DNA from: Entomortierella parvispora
Lineage: Eukaryota; Mortierellomycota; Mortierellomycetes; Mortierellales; Mortierellaceae
Length of the DNA: 64,000 nt
NCBI GenBank assembly: GCA_963573315.1
Contig: OY752142.1
Coordinates: 62,001 to 126,000, forward strand
Direction: 5' to 3'
How positions within the stretch are numbered: the first letter of the stretch is position 1; every line of letters starts with the position of its first letter. Under the pieces are notes generated by a model, which was not told the origin of the DNA, made no database searches, and worked only from the letters and a program-made list of their open reading frames with translations. Shown one piece after another: positions 1 through 15,460 of the stretch. A program made the translations under genes and the position numbers.

Positions 1-1838
1 GGAGGGATGGCTTGCGCTCGACCTTGTCGGCCGTGGCTACCGTCTCGTCTGTAGTGGACAGATCCACTCGGTTCTCTCCATCCTCCTTGACAGCACTGGC
101 ATCCGTGCCTTCGATGTGCTGCACGTGGGTGGAGCCCTCGGCTGTGATTACATCGTCGGTGCTGATCTCGGAAGACTTGACCTCAACCTCGTTCTTGTCC
201 TTGCCCTTGGTTACCCGAGAGAAGAAACCAGCCGCTGACTGAGATGTGGCCTCGCCTTCAGCTGTAATGACATCGGAGAGGTTGTTCTCAGACGAGACAA
301 CAACTGTCTCCTCGTTGGGTGTCGCAACTGTTGCAGGGGGGGTTGCCTGTTGGGACAAAGAGGCAAGAAATAGGATCTGTCAGAATCAATTGGTTTACAT
401 ACAGGACGAGGGTTGCTGTTGCACTTACAGGCTTCTTGTGGAAAAGACTGGCCAAGAAACCTGGTTTCTTCTCCGGAGCTGGAGGAGCAGCTGGTTGGTC
501 GGCCTTGGCATCTGCAGCCTTCTTCTTGCTCTCCTCAACTGCATCATCCACAGCCTTCAATGCTTCAGCCTTGGCCTCCTCCACAGTCAAGGGGTGATCT
601 ACAGGGGCAGCAGGTGCCTCTTCAGCCTTTGATGCCTTTTTGCCAAACAACTTGAATCCTCCGCTCTTGGCTTTTGGAGACTTTGGAGTCTCTGCAGGGG
701 CGGGAGAAGTGGCTCCATCGGTGGTGTGAGCGACGGCGTTCTGCGACTCGTGAGTCTTGAGTGCGTCGACGTTGTCATCCTGGACATGGGTCAAGTCCTG
801 GTGCTGCTCGATCGAAACCTCAGTGGTGACACCGCCTTCCTTCTTCTTCTCATGGCTGGTCGCCACGGCCGAGAATCCAAAGAAAGACTTGCGCTTCTTC
901 ACGATTGGCTCGCCGCCCTCAATCTCGATATCGTCTGGCTCACCATCAGAGTTGATGTCTCCGTCGGATACAATGTTGGCAGCGTTCTTGACGTGCTCGA
1001 ATGCCTCGCGGGCAACTATTGCAGACAGTGATGGCAGCAAGCGAGGCCAATAATGTTAGTACCAAAAACACGACCGTGTCAACATCGGACACATCAACAG
1101 CTAGGAATATAACATACCCAGCTTCTTGTAGATCTCTTGGAACTCTGGACTTTCTTGTGGATCACTGGCCGCCTTAGCCTCATCGGCCTTCTCTTGGATT
1201 GCCTTGACCCAACCCTTGGCCTTTTGTGGGGACTCTGCAGAGAAGTGGTAGTCACGGTTCTTGGTGCTCACAACAAACGATCGGTTCTTGGATGACTTCT
1301 CAACGCGCTCTACAGAGTTCACATCTCGGAGATTGATGATACCTAAGGGGTTGCTGCGGTGCAAAGCATCGTCCGATTTGTGGTAAAACAAGAGACCCTC
1401 ACCCTTGGTCGTTGCGTGTGCAATGTTGACCAACAGGTCCTTGTTTGCTTCCTCATAGACCTCCTGGACGGTTGGTGCTGGCGTCGCGGCCGCAGGGGCA
1501 TCCTTGGCTGGTGCCTTTCCCTTTCCAGCGGCAGCATCCGCAGCTGGTTCGGCAGCCGCTGCAGCAGGTGCAGGTGCAGCAGGCACGGCCTTGACGCGCC
1601 GTTCATTGCGCTTGTGAAGACCCTGTAGATTGCTTAGAGCAACGGGCTCGCTTCCAAAGGCAAAATAACGTTTGTTCCAGGGGTTCAATGGGTTGGATCC
1701 TTTCTTCTGCAGATATCCGGCCTCGATATCGATGTCTTCCTCTTCTTCTTCAGCTGTCGAGGATGCTGTAACGGGGGTTTCGACAGCTTCAGCCTCAGGA
1801 GCGACAACTTCTTCAGCCTTTGGATCACTTTTGGTCAT
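1..1838 (-). CDS. PH-domain protein, 3' end outside the window
   Basis: Exons on the minus strand: 1838-1118, 1015-429 and 346 to the left edge; introns of 102 and 82 bp with GTATGT and GTAAGT donors, phases agree. I start at the ATG at 1838 (MTKSDPK) because the open frame upstream is CT-rich leader. An acidic N-terminus (run of Glu around residues 25-32) precedes a pleckstrin-homology-like domain at about residues 37-240: the opening strand AGYLQKKG, NPWNKRYFAF, and a closing helix ending PQKAKGWVKAIQEKADEA. The domain is split by an Ala/Pro-rich loop of about 60 residues. The rest is low-complexity and Lys/Ala-rich, with the related motifs SFFGFS, FKLFGKK and FLASLFHKK. The layout resembles the fungal Meu6-type PH proteins; the role is probably lipid-linked and peripheral. 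The PH call is firm, the subfamily is inference. Confidence 0.75.
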
Positions 1839-2960
1839 TGTTGTTTTGAAAGAAGAGGGTGCTTTGGGTGGAGGGGAGATCGAAAGTTGGTGGGTCTGAA
1901 CAAAAGTTGATAAGCCGTGCGTGTTGCGGGGAGAGAAGGGCTCTTGTTTGTAGTGTGAACGCTTTTTTAATTTTGCGCGGGAAAGTTCCAAGGTGTAGCT
2001 GAGGGTGGGGGTCAACTTGTAGGGCGGGAAGGTGGAAGGACAGGGAGAAGAAGACAAAGAAGTGAATCCTGCTCTCGCTGGAGTTGTAAGCTCTCCTTTA
2101 TACTGGACGGGGTGTGATCTAGTTTTTTCCTCTCAATCCGCGTCAACAAAGGAAAGGAAAGGGGTAGTATCAATGGACGAATGACCTAGTCCTCCTTTTT
2201 TCTGACCTTGCGCCCGGTTGAAGGAGGGACAAAAAGGCTCCACGGACTGCTGCACAAAAAAAAAAGTGGCCACAAACCGGAGGAGTGTTCGTGTTCAAAG
2301 GGGGGTGCAAAAAAAAAAAAAAAAAAAAAAAAAGAAAGAAAGAAAGGCATCGAGGACAGCCAGGTGCCCATGTGCACATCAGGCATCACATTGAGCCGAG
2401 CAGTCTGCGTCTCCTTCCAATCGATCTTCTTCTATTTTCACTCTCGAGCCATTGACATCGACAGGGGCAGAAGGCAGTGGGGGCAAGAGGGAGAAACATG
2501 CAAGAGGGCGGTTTGGTTGCTGACTCTCCCTCCTTTAAAAAAAGGTGGCATGTTCACGACATTCAGGGCAGGATCATCCACCTCGTCTTCGTTTTCACCC
2601 ACAATATTGCGCGTGCGTTGCAGTGCGTGTGTTTATTGACATCCTTTGTGCCCACAGTTGCCCCTTTTTCTGTCACAAGGCCAGCCATCCGCCATCGTGT
2701 TGTTGCAGCAGCAGGAGGTTCTATCTTCTGGGCCAGGGGTAAATGGCGTTAGCACTGTTGCTGTTGGGCAGATTACAGGTAGCCTGTTGTTTATCTCATC
2801 GCGTCATGCCCAAAGTACTTTGCTCTTTTCCGACAGACAAAGTCGCCATAGCGAAGAATAACGTTTCTCTTCTGCAACATTGCGATTCACAGTGTATGCG
2901 ATCTAGATACATACCACGACATCAATTCGTGAAAAACACGTGATCATTTTTTTTTTGTTT
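1839..2960. other. Intergenic region upstream of the PH-domain gene
   Basis: No convincing gene. It holds the 5' leader and promoter side of the minus-strand PH gene (CT/GA-rich just upstream of 1838) and an A-rich tract at about 2309-2345 followed by GAAA repeats. The open frames here are short and low-complexity. Confidence 0.5.
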
Positions 2961-3718
2961 GGAATCAGATCGCAGATAAAAAATTTTACCGTCGCGAGAA
3001 TGATTCCTCTCTTTCCTTCTCCCTCTTCATCTTTCCCCTTCCCTCCTCTTCCGTGGTTGACTCTGTGCTTGGTGGTAAGTTTCTTCTCTTCTTCCTTTTC
3101 TTTGTTCTTCTCCCTTCGCAGCTACTCGCTTGCTTTGATTTCACTCCTGATGAAAAGTTGTACGTAAAATGATACCCTGAATACACTATGTGGATCTATC
3201 GTAAACAAATGGAATTCCTCGTTTCTGACCTCTTCATCAACTCAGCCTGTATGGCGCGAGTGTTGTCCTCTGGACGAGAACGCGCAAAAGAGAAAATATC
3301 TTAACCCATTTTTCTTTTTTTGTTGCGCAGATTCATCTCGAGATTCTCCATTCAAGATGTCGACTATCGATCAATGAACGAAATTTTTTTTCAAGGTATG
3401 CAACTGGACTTGAGATACAATCTTCCATCATCTCCCCACAGTACCGATTCGAATGAGGATAACTTCATAACCGTTTCCAGCGAGCACCTGAGCAAAAGAA
3501 ACATGCACTACCATCTGACGATTCATCGATACACCTCAACAGTGTTGCAATCAACAAGTGGAAAGACAGTCATTAACTTTTCTGTTCTGTCTTTTTAGAT
3601 ACCTTGTTCACCTCCGGATACCTTTCGTGCTATCGAATCATTCGCGATCCATTGAACTGTAAGTTTCATCCTTATGATACATTCTAGCCCTACCTTTGAT
3701 TGAAGCGCGTCGATGTTA

Positions 3719-3783
3719 AGTGATGACACCTATTTTCAGTTCTGCTTCTGACTTGAGACCATGGAAGATACTCTGTTTACCAA
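3719..3783 (+). repeat. Direct repeat, copy 1 of 2
   Basis: A block of about 65 bp beginning TGATGACACCTATTTTCAG is repeated almost exactly at 4030-4094, 311 bp downstream. It contains an acceptor-like TTTTCAG followed by exon-like sequence. A third, short match to its first 12 bases lies near 4580. Confidence 0.85.
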
Positions 3784-4029
3784 ATTTTTATTCTGATTTT
3801 TGATCGCCACATTCAAATCGCTGGATTATCGGATTTTATGGAAGTTGCAATTGAGATTGAATTCTAATCTAGTTGTTCTTTTGCTTCTCAGATCTACAAT
3901 AGCTGCTCCTGTCGTTCTTTGTAATGGAATGGATTGTTGTTTGTCAGCGCTTGGATGGGACCGACTCAACGTAAGTACTTTTAGCCGAACCCCCCTTTCA
4001 ATTTCCTCATTGTCCTTGACGAGTGTTCA

Positions 4030-4094
4030 AGTGATGACACCTATTTTCAGTTCTGCTTCTGACTTGAGACCATGGAAGATACTCTGTTTACCAA
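4030..4094 (+). repeat. Direct repeat, copy 2 of 2
   Basis: Second copy of the block at 3719-3783. The two agree through the acceptor-like signal and about 45 bp beyond, then diverge in a T-rich tract, consistent with a local tandem duplication that included an intron end. Confidence 0.85.
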
Positions 4095-5817
4095 TTTTTT
4101 TTCTGATTGTTCACTCTTTTAACCACAATGCTTATGGGAAAAAGTTGCCTCAGTTACAATTTTGGAATGAAAGCTAACGTTGTCATTACGTTTCCAGTAT
4201 CATTAGTTTTTGTACGAGGTTAATGTTGTGCAGGCCTGCCGTCAGAGCTTACAAAGGACGTTACCATTGGTATGTAAGCTGCTCTTGACCCATTTCCTTC
4301 CTTCTTGAACAAAGGCAATATGATGTCTAAATTTCGATCATCCGTGTTTCATCTGACTCAATTGAGAAGACAACCTTGATCTCTGATTCCCTTCATTCAA
4401 AGCTCTTCCGCTTGGTGAATACCCGCAGCTGTTGAAGTGATTGACTAACATTCATATGTCTGGTCCTTTAGATTGCTTGTGTCTCCTGACAGGACCGTTT
4501 AGTCGTCAAGGAATTTCTAAAGGTAAGGTTTCTTTCATCTTTATTCCCCATTCTTTCACGGGTTGTCTATCATTGCCATATGATGACACCTAGTTAAATC
4601 CATTCTATGAGGACGCTACATTCCTTTGGATCATCAGCTGGCAATTCTTTCGAGGTTTTCTTGACTGAGGCGTTGGCTGGTGTGAAGCGGGGGTGGGAGA
4701 CTTTTTGAGGCCGTTTTTCAATCGATTGCTGTGTTGGGATCGTGAACGCTGTGCTTGCGGAACTTGAATCGTTGTGTTGGGGCTGTGCTCTTTGGGGGAA
4801 CAGTAGTTTCTCGTCAAGCATGGTGAGTGTCCTATTGCCGTCAAAAAGCAAGAGGTTGCTAGGAGATCTCTAGATCTGCTTCGATGCGTTTGCGGATCTT
4901 GTTCAAGTTTGTGCAGCGGCTCGCTGGTCTTGATGCCCTTGGTGATCGTGTCGAGGTCTGGCCGACGCTTGTCTTTTCTATGCATCTACAGATTAAAACT
5001 AGCTCCTGACTCTTTGAATCAACCCTCTCGAACTCGAGCACTGGAGACGTTGAAGAAAAATGCAATTGCTGACTTTTGTCTTTTCTTTGATAGGTATGTT
5101 GCGTTTCGATTCGACGTGATCAAGAAAGAAGAGCAGGTATAGTGTATGTTTGGAATGACTGAATAAAATCAATGCAAAGACAATCGTTCCCGTCCCGCTT
5201 TCGATCAACTGACGGATGATGATTTGGTGAATGCTGGTATGTTCTTGTCCCCCTTCCTCCACTCCTCCACAATCCACCATGCCGATACTCTAATGACCAG
5301 ATTCCCCCATATCTGGCTATTTTTTTTTCACGGCAAAGAGAAAAAGGGTCTTTAATCACAAGAAGCACCTTTTCATGTGCCCACTTGTCTACGAGAGATT
5401 CGATATTTCCTTTTGAGCAACCTCCACAATAAAGAAAGAAAAAACGAAAAAGAAAAAGAGGCGTTCCTGGGCAACGGATGATTCACACGATTTCTTGTTG
5501 GCATGCATGCATATAGCAATGACTGGGCAGGGGATAAGAAGGGAGGGCTGCGGCATACAATGACGGAGGGGAGTCACCACCAACAAAGACACGCCGCAGG
5601 GCCGATCAGGGTTGCGTGTGGTGGGAAAGAAGAGTGCGCTCGGTGCGCCGTGTCCGTTGCAGCAGCGGTCCGTTGAATAAAAAGGGGAGGGAGACGAGGT
5701 TCTCTCTTTCTCCATTACATTCCACCTTCTGATCCGCATCATCTTCTGATTCGCACATTCATCCCTCTCTCTCTCTCTTTCTCCCCTCTTCCCCCCCTCC
5801 CTTCCCCATATCGCTCC

Positions 5818-10601
<4,784 letters not shown>

Positions 10602-11297
10602 ACGATAACAGTAAACAACGGATGGCGATAGAAGATCAAAAATATCGATAAAATAAAATCGTACCTGCATGTTGTTCTCACTGTTTATATATCTTCATCG
10701 GCCTCTGCATCACTTCAAACAATTCTGAATCGTTCATCCATGATTCCTTCTCCTATAGTTCTTGTTTGAAAATGTATAATGATCCTTGATTCTTTCTGCT
10801 CTTTCTCTCTCTACAGAGTCAAATCATTGGTCCTATCTTCACCATTACTCATATTAGGAATTCTCGATATTGAGCTAGGCGAGCAACTGATGAAGCAACC
10901 GGAAACCGTCCGGTGCTAATACTGATTGCCCAGAGGTTTGAAGTCAATGAGAAAGAGAGGAGTTGCTTCAAAAGTCGCATTGGCGTTTCGATCTGCATTG
11001 GCTGTGACCCAGTTACGTTAAGGAAAGGTTGTACGTCGTAAGCAGCAGAGCCTGCTTCGGTAATATAGGAGATGCACAGCTCTGGGATGGCAAGAAGGTG
11101 CCGTTGCTGTCGTCTGTCCATACAAATGGCACAGAAAAGTTACTTCTCGGAGACGCTCCAATGATAAGCAAACTAGATGGTCAGATACCAGTTGATTCAG
11201 ACAAAGGATCTTCAAGAGCGTCATGTCGGTGATATTTGCACAATTGTTGTTGCCTGGATGGGTGTTTATTGAGAGACAGAGGGTTCCAGCTGCAGTT
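10602..11297. other. Intergenic region between the ABC transporter and the Sel1 array
   Basis: The 3' flanks of two convergent genes. An AATAAAA-like signal lies near 10650, after the ABC transporter stop. Only short unconvincing frames; no RNA gene seen. Confidence 0.5.
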
Positions 11298-13536
11298 TTA
11301 TAGGTGGTTTATAGCCTTGCTTCCTTGGGACAACTTTTCGTATGCTCTCTGACTTATGGAGTTTCCTTGCTCGGCGGACTTGAGATAATGCTCCATAGCT
11401 TTTTGGTAGTCTAGGGAAACACCCTGGCCATTCTCGTACATGAGGCCAATACTGTGATGGGCATTGGCGTTTCCTTGCTCGGCAGCCTTCAAATACCACT
11501 CCATGGCCTTCTGATAGTCTTGCGAAACACCCTGGCCATTGTTGTACATCAAACCAATGCTGTTCTGGGCACCAGCGTTTCCTTGCTCGGCGGCCTTCAA
11601 ATACCACTCCATGGCTTTCTGATAGTCTCTCGAAACACCCTGGCCATTTTTGTACATAATGCCAATGTTTTTCAGGGCAGTGACGTTTCCTTGCTCAGCA
11701 GCCTTCAGATACCACTCCATTGCTTTCTGATAGTCTTGCGAAACGCCCTGGCCTTTTTTGTACAAGATGCCAATGTTGCTCTGGGCAGTGACGTTTCCTT
11801 GCTCAGCAGCCTTCAGATACCACTCCATTGCTTTCTGATAGTCTTGCGAAACGCCCTGGCCTTTTTTGTACAAGATGCCAATGTTGCTCTGGGCAATGGC
11901 GTTTCCTTGCTCGGCGGCTTTCATATACCACTCCATGGCTTTCTGATAGTCTCTCGAAACACCCTGGCCATTGTTGTACATCAAACCAATGCTGTTCTGG
12001 GCACCAGCGTTTCCTTGCTCGGCGGCCTTCAGATACCACTCTATGGCTTTTTGATGGTCTTGAGAAACGCCCTGGCCATTTTTGTACATGAAACCAATGT
12101 TTTTCTGGGCATCCACGTTTCCTTGCTCTGCAACCTTCATGTACCACTCCATGGCGTTCTGACAGTCTTGCGAAACATCCTTGCCATTGTTGTATATGAC
12201 GCCAACGTCTTTCTGGGCAATGGCGTGTCCTTGATCAGCAGCTGTGAGGTAGCATGCTATAGCTCTGGAATAGTCCTGTGGAGCATCTTGGCCATGGTAG
12301 TACAAGTCGCCAAGGCAGAAAAGAGCGCCGGCATCCCCTTGGTCTGCTGCTTTCGTGTACCATTCAATAGCCCTGGAGTTATCCAGTGGAACGCCTCTAC
12401 CGCGCTGATATAGAATGCCGAGGTTATACTGGGCTGTGGGGTGTCCTTGTTCAGCTGCTCTGGAATACCATTCTGAGGCTTTCTTGTAGTCTTGAGCAAC
12501 GCCATCTCCTTCAACGTACATTGAGCCTACTCTGCATTGACAATCGGGGTCCTCTTGCTCGGCCGCCTTCAAATACCATTCCATGGCCCTAGATTTGTCT
12601 TGTGGAACGATGTCGCCAACTTAATACAGGAGTCCTAGGTAGTGTTGGGCTTCGACGAGTCCTTGTTCCGCTGCCTTGGTGTACCACTCGACAGCCTCTG
12701 ATATGTTCTGCTGAGTGCCTCTTCCATGTTGGTATAGAAAACCGAGATTAAACTGGGCTGTTGCGTATCCTTGGCGTGCCGCTTCTAAATACCACTCTCT
12801 CGCTGAATAGTCGTCCTGAGGAACGCCCTCACCAATATCGTACATGGCACCGACACTGAACTGGGCTATTGCGTATCTTTGGTTGGCGGCCCTCAAATAC
12901 CATCCCATGGCCTTGGGAAAGTCCTTCGGAACGCCACAGCCATCGTAATACATGGCGCCGACACTGAACTGAGCAATTGGGTATCCTTGATTGGCGGCTT
13001 TCATGAGCCACTCCATGGCTTGGGGAAAATCATTGTCTCGACGATAGATCATTCCCAAGTTGCACTGGGCGGCGATGTGTCCTTGATCAGCGGCCCTGAA
13101 GAACCATTCTTTGGCGAGAGAAAAGTTTTGGGGAACACCCTTGCCGTCTCGGTACAAGAGACCGACACTGTTCTGAGCAGAGGCGAGACCTTGACGTGCA
13201 GCTTTCAAATACCACTTCATGGCTTCTGTGTAGTTTTGTGGGACATCATCGCCTTTTTCATACATGCAGCCAACATTGTTTTGGGCAACCGGATTTCCTT
13301 CGTCCAGACCGTCCAAACTAGTAATCGAGGCAGGTAAAGGTGTCATGTTATTCATGAGGATTAAGACCAGTTGGTGGTTGGAATTTGGGTTGTTACCTGA
13401 GTCCTCCCAATCCCTGCAACAATTCTATGTAGCTTTGGTCTGTCTTCACTGGAGAGCTTTGCCTTTTGATACCATTGATACTGATGTTTTCAACTCTGGT
13501 TAGAGTAATTGCAGTGCAGGAGAGGGACCGCTCCAT
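11298..13536 (-). pseudogene. Sel1-repeat gene copy A, broken by one nonsense codon
   Basis: Exon 1 is 13536-13397 (starts MERSLSC), the intron is 13318-13396, exon 2 runs from 13317. The frame reads Sel1-like repeats of about 36 residues until a TAA at 12621-12623, then continues in the same frame without another stop to 11298 (about 719 codons in all). At the stop the paralogues read CAA (Gln, copy B) or CAT (His, copy C), so a single C-to-T change explains it. The downstream half holds about twelve very similar repeats of the type GNA-AQ-NIG-MY-NGQGVSQDYQKAMEWYLKAAEQ. Sel1 repeats form alpha-solenoids that scaffold protein complexes; no catalytic domain is visible. It could still give a truncated product of 278 residues, or two proteins. 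Confidence 0.85.
11680..11895 (-). repeat. Perfect tandem 108-bp Sel1 unit pair
   Basis: Bases 11680-11787 and 11788-11895 appear identical, each encoding one 36-residue repeat. Neighbouring units are similar but not identical, so this pair looks like a very recent duplication inside copy A. Confidence 0.8.
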
Positions 13537-15013
13537 GGATTGATTCCGGTGATTGTGCCTCCGGCGAGCAATGTAGAGCAGGGAAGGATATGTTCTGTGA
13601 AGAGCGAGTTTGAATAGAGTGAGGAGAGTGAAAGTGCGTGAAAAGGAGGAAAGTGAAAAGGTGGAGGGTGCTTGAGTGCCCGTTCCCTCCCATGGCAAAA
13701 AAGAAAAAAAAAACTTTGCCTTTTCGGAAAGATTTCAGGGGCAGACGCTATCGCAAGCACAGGGGGTGGATCGCATGAACCAGTTCAGTGCTCGATGCTG
13801 ACAGCAGACTCGCACTGATCGACAGCCGGCTGAGAGTTGATGACGATATCCTGGCTCCCAAGGCTCATGTGCTGTGCGAGGGCTGCTCTGTCAAGTATGC
13901 AGGCTTGAGTCGGTAATGGTTGTATGTTATTCATTGGTGGGACGACGCTGTCTTTGGCTCTGATGCTGTTGCAGCTGGACACTGGAGCGAGAGATGTCCA
14001 TTCGTGGTACGAATCTCTTTCCTGTATCAGGCAGGTCATTATTGCTGTCATTTGACCCAACGGGACCCAGGCATTGGCGGGAGCATTGCCCTGAAAAGAG
14101 CAAGCAAGCAACCTTCATACATCATGCAGTTCTCATCGTGACATCATCGCCATCTTTCTACCAGTCCATGCTTCCATAGTCATATTTCGTGCAATGATGC
14201 ACTCCTAAACAAATTGGGCAACCAGTTCCAATTCAGCCCCTTGTGTCCGTGAGGCATGGTGGACCCAAAATATACCTGTTCTACTTGAGCAATTGCAATT
14301 TTAGGCATAGACCAGGATCGTGGCTGAGGATGCCTTTCATCCAGGACTCTGCTGCCTTCCCCAATTGACTGACAAGAGTACAGAATGTTTGCAGACAGCG
14401 GTGGATCGAGACAATAAAAAACTTTTGGCTTCGTCTTCCTGTTCTTGGCGTTCAGGATAATATCAGAAGAAGACAGAGGCAATTGACAGTTCATTTGAGT
14501 AGCATGGGACAGAGAGGTCAAGCATCTGTGACGAGGGACCATTCCGAAGGCGAGGTTGTCCCTCGTGGCAGGTGGCGGAATCTGCTTTACAGGATAGCCG
14601 CAGTTCTAAGGCGGCCTTTCTGAACGACCGCTATCGTCCATTGACCCAAACTGCACCAAAGTATGTTCGTTAGGCCATTGGGGTATACTCGACTGGTATG
14701 ATCCCCTTTCGGGACTAGAATGCCTGCTAAATCATCCAAGAAGTTTTGAGGAGTTAGGCATGGCACACATGTGTTGTATAGTGGGTGTTTTTGACAAAAG
14801 CTTACCAGGATGCTCTCGGATCTCCTTGGATTAAACCGAGCGAATACAAACATCATGGATGTAAACAGCTCTTCAGCTTTATTGGAGTGGGGTTAGTTTT
14901 CCAACAGAGCTCAGGAATTAACCCAAGTCTACAGTCCACCTTGCACTCTCAAAGCACTCCTTCAAGTATCTGGATACTATCCACATCATTTCTGAGCAGA
15001 GGCGTTTCTTAAT
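13537..15013. other. Spacer between Sel1 copies A and B with possible relics
   Basis: Contains the promoter side of copy A (GA/CT-rich at 13600-13700). The minus-strand stretch around 13850-13940 resembles the intron region of copy A (ATGAATAACAT followed by CATTACC), hinting at another lost 5' end. Two unassigned minus-strand open frames lie at 14180-14542 and 14587-14856. Confidence 0.4.
14180..14542 (-). pseudogene. Unrecognised open frame, possible gene fragment
   Basis: About 120 codons on the minus strand with protein-like composition (motifs VFYCLDPPLS, ERHPQPRSW, GLNWNWLPNLF). No family recognised. The following minus-strand frame at 14587-14856 could belong to the same decayed gene. 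It lies within the Sel1 array but has no Sel1 motif. Low certainty. Confidence 0.25.
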
Positions 15014-15136
15014 TAGTGGCTTTCGCGAACCACTCTTTTGGCTATCTTATAGTCCTGCGGTGCCCCATCGCCATTATTGTACATCGCCCCTAAATCGCGC
15101 TGGGCCTGCACGCAACCCTGCTCGGCGGCCTGAGCC
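15014..15136 (-). pseudogene. Isolated Sel1-repeat relic
   Basis: A single Sel1 unit on the minus strand: AAEQG, then AQRDLGAMYNNGDGAPQDY and a degenerate end, closing with a stop after RESH. It is separated from copy B's stop by about 325 bp of unrelated AT-rich DNA. It looks like the 3' remnant of a further deleted copy. Confidence 0.7.
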
Positions 15137-15460
15137 TTTCGTGGCCCTGTGTCCTCCCTTTTGTGAGGCAGAGTCGTTCGGAAACGGTATCAATAAATGA
15201 GTGCACCCCAATAACCATATCCCACAAGGAAGGCCGAAAGGCTGCTTGTTCAAGGTCTTGTATGTTAACATCCTGCTCTGTGGTTCCCTCCCAGTCACTA
15301 CTAACCTGTTATAATATATTAATATCCTCTGTATTATATATTGTGCTGTACAGTACAATTGTCACCTGGAGCTGATGTTTAATAAAGAGCGCGAAGACTT
15401 TTTCAGATCCACATGGTCTCCTGTAGATCTGAGTCAAAGAAATACGGGCTGCCCTAAATA

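Larger units (their letters stand above)
3060..5425 (+). other. Possible micro-exonic gene or decayed multi-exon locus
   Basis: There is no long open frame, but several short open segments are bounded by good AG acceptors and GTAAGT/GTATGT donors and can be joined in phase. Examples are about 3117-3163 (ends LISLLMKSC), 3331-3395 (contains DVDYRSMNEIFFQ), 3600-3660 (contains SGYLSCYRIIRDPLN), 4235-4271 (LPSELTKDVTI), 4471-4535 (CLCLLTGPFSRQGISK), 5179-5240 (AFDQLTDDDLVNA) and 5302-5418, which ends at a stop. Most junctions are phase 1. Other segments inside (around 3890-3970 and 4590-4650) also look coding but do not fit the same chain, and a minus-strand reading of about 4594-4815 is open too. 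I do not recognise the product. It may be a small multi-exon gene, a pseudogene or chance. Confidence 0.3.

Noticed and set aside
11454-12413. 319-codon plus-strand open frame with internal repeats
   Set aside because: It is the exact antisense of the Sel1 repeats of copy A; the 108-bp period keeps all frames open. The same holds for plus-strand frames at 15878-16486, 18215-18727, 21439-22167 and 22973-23509.
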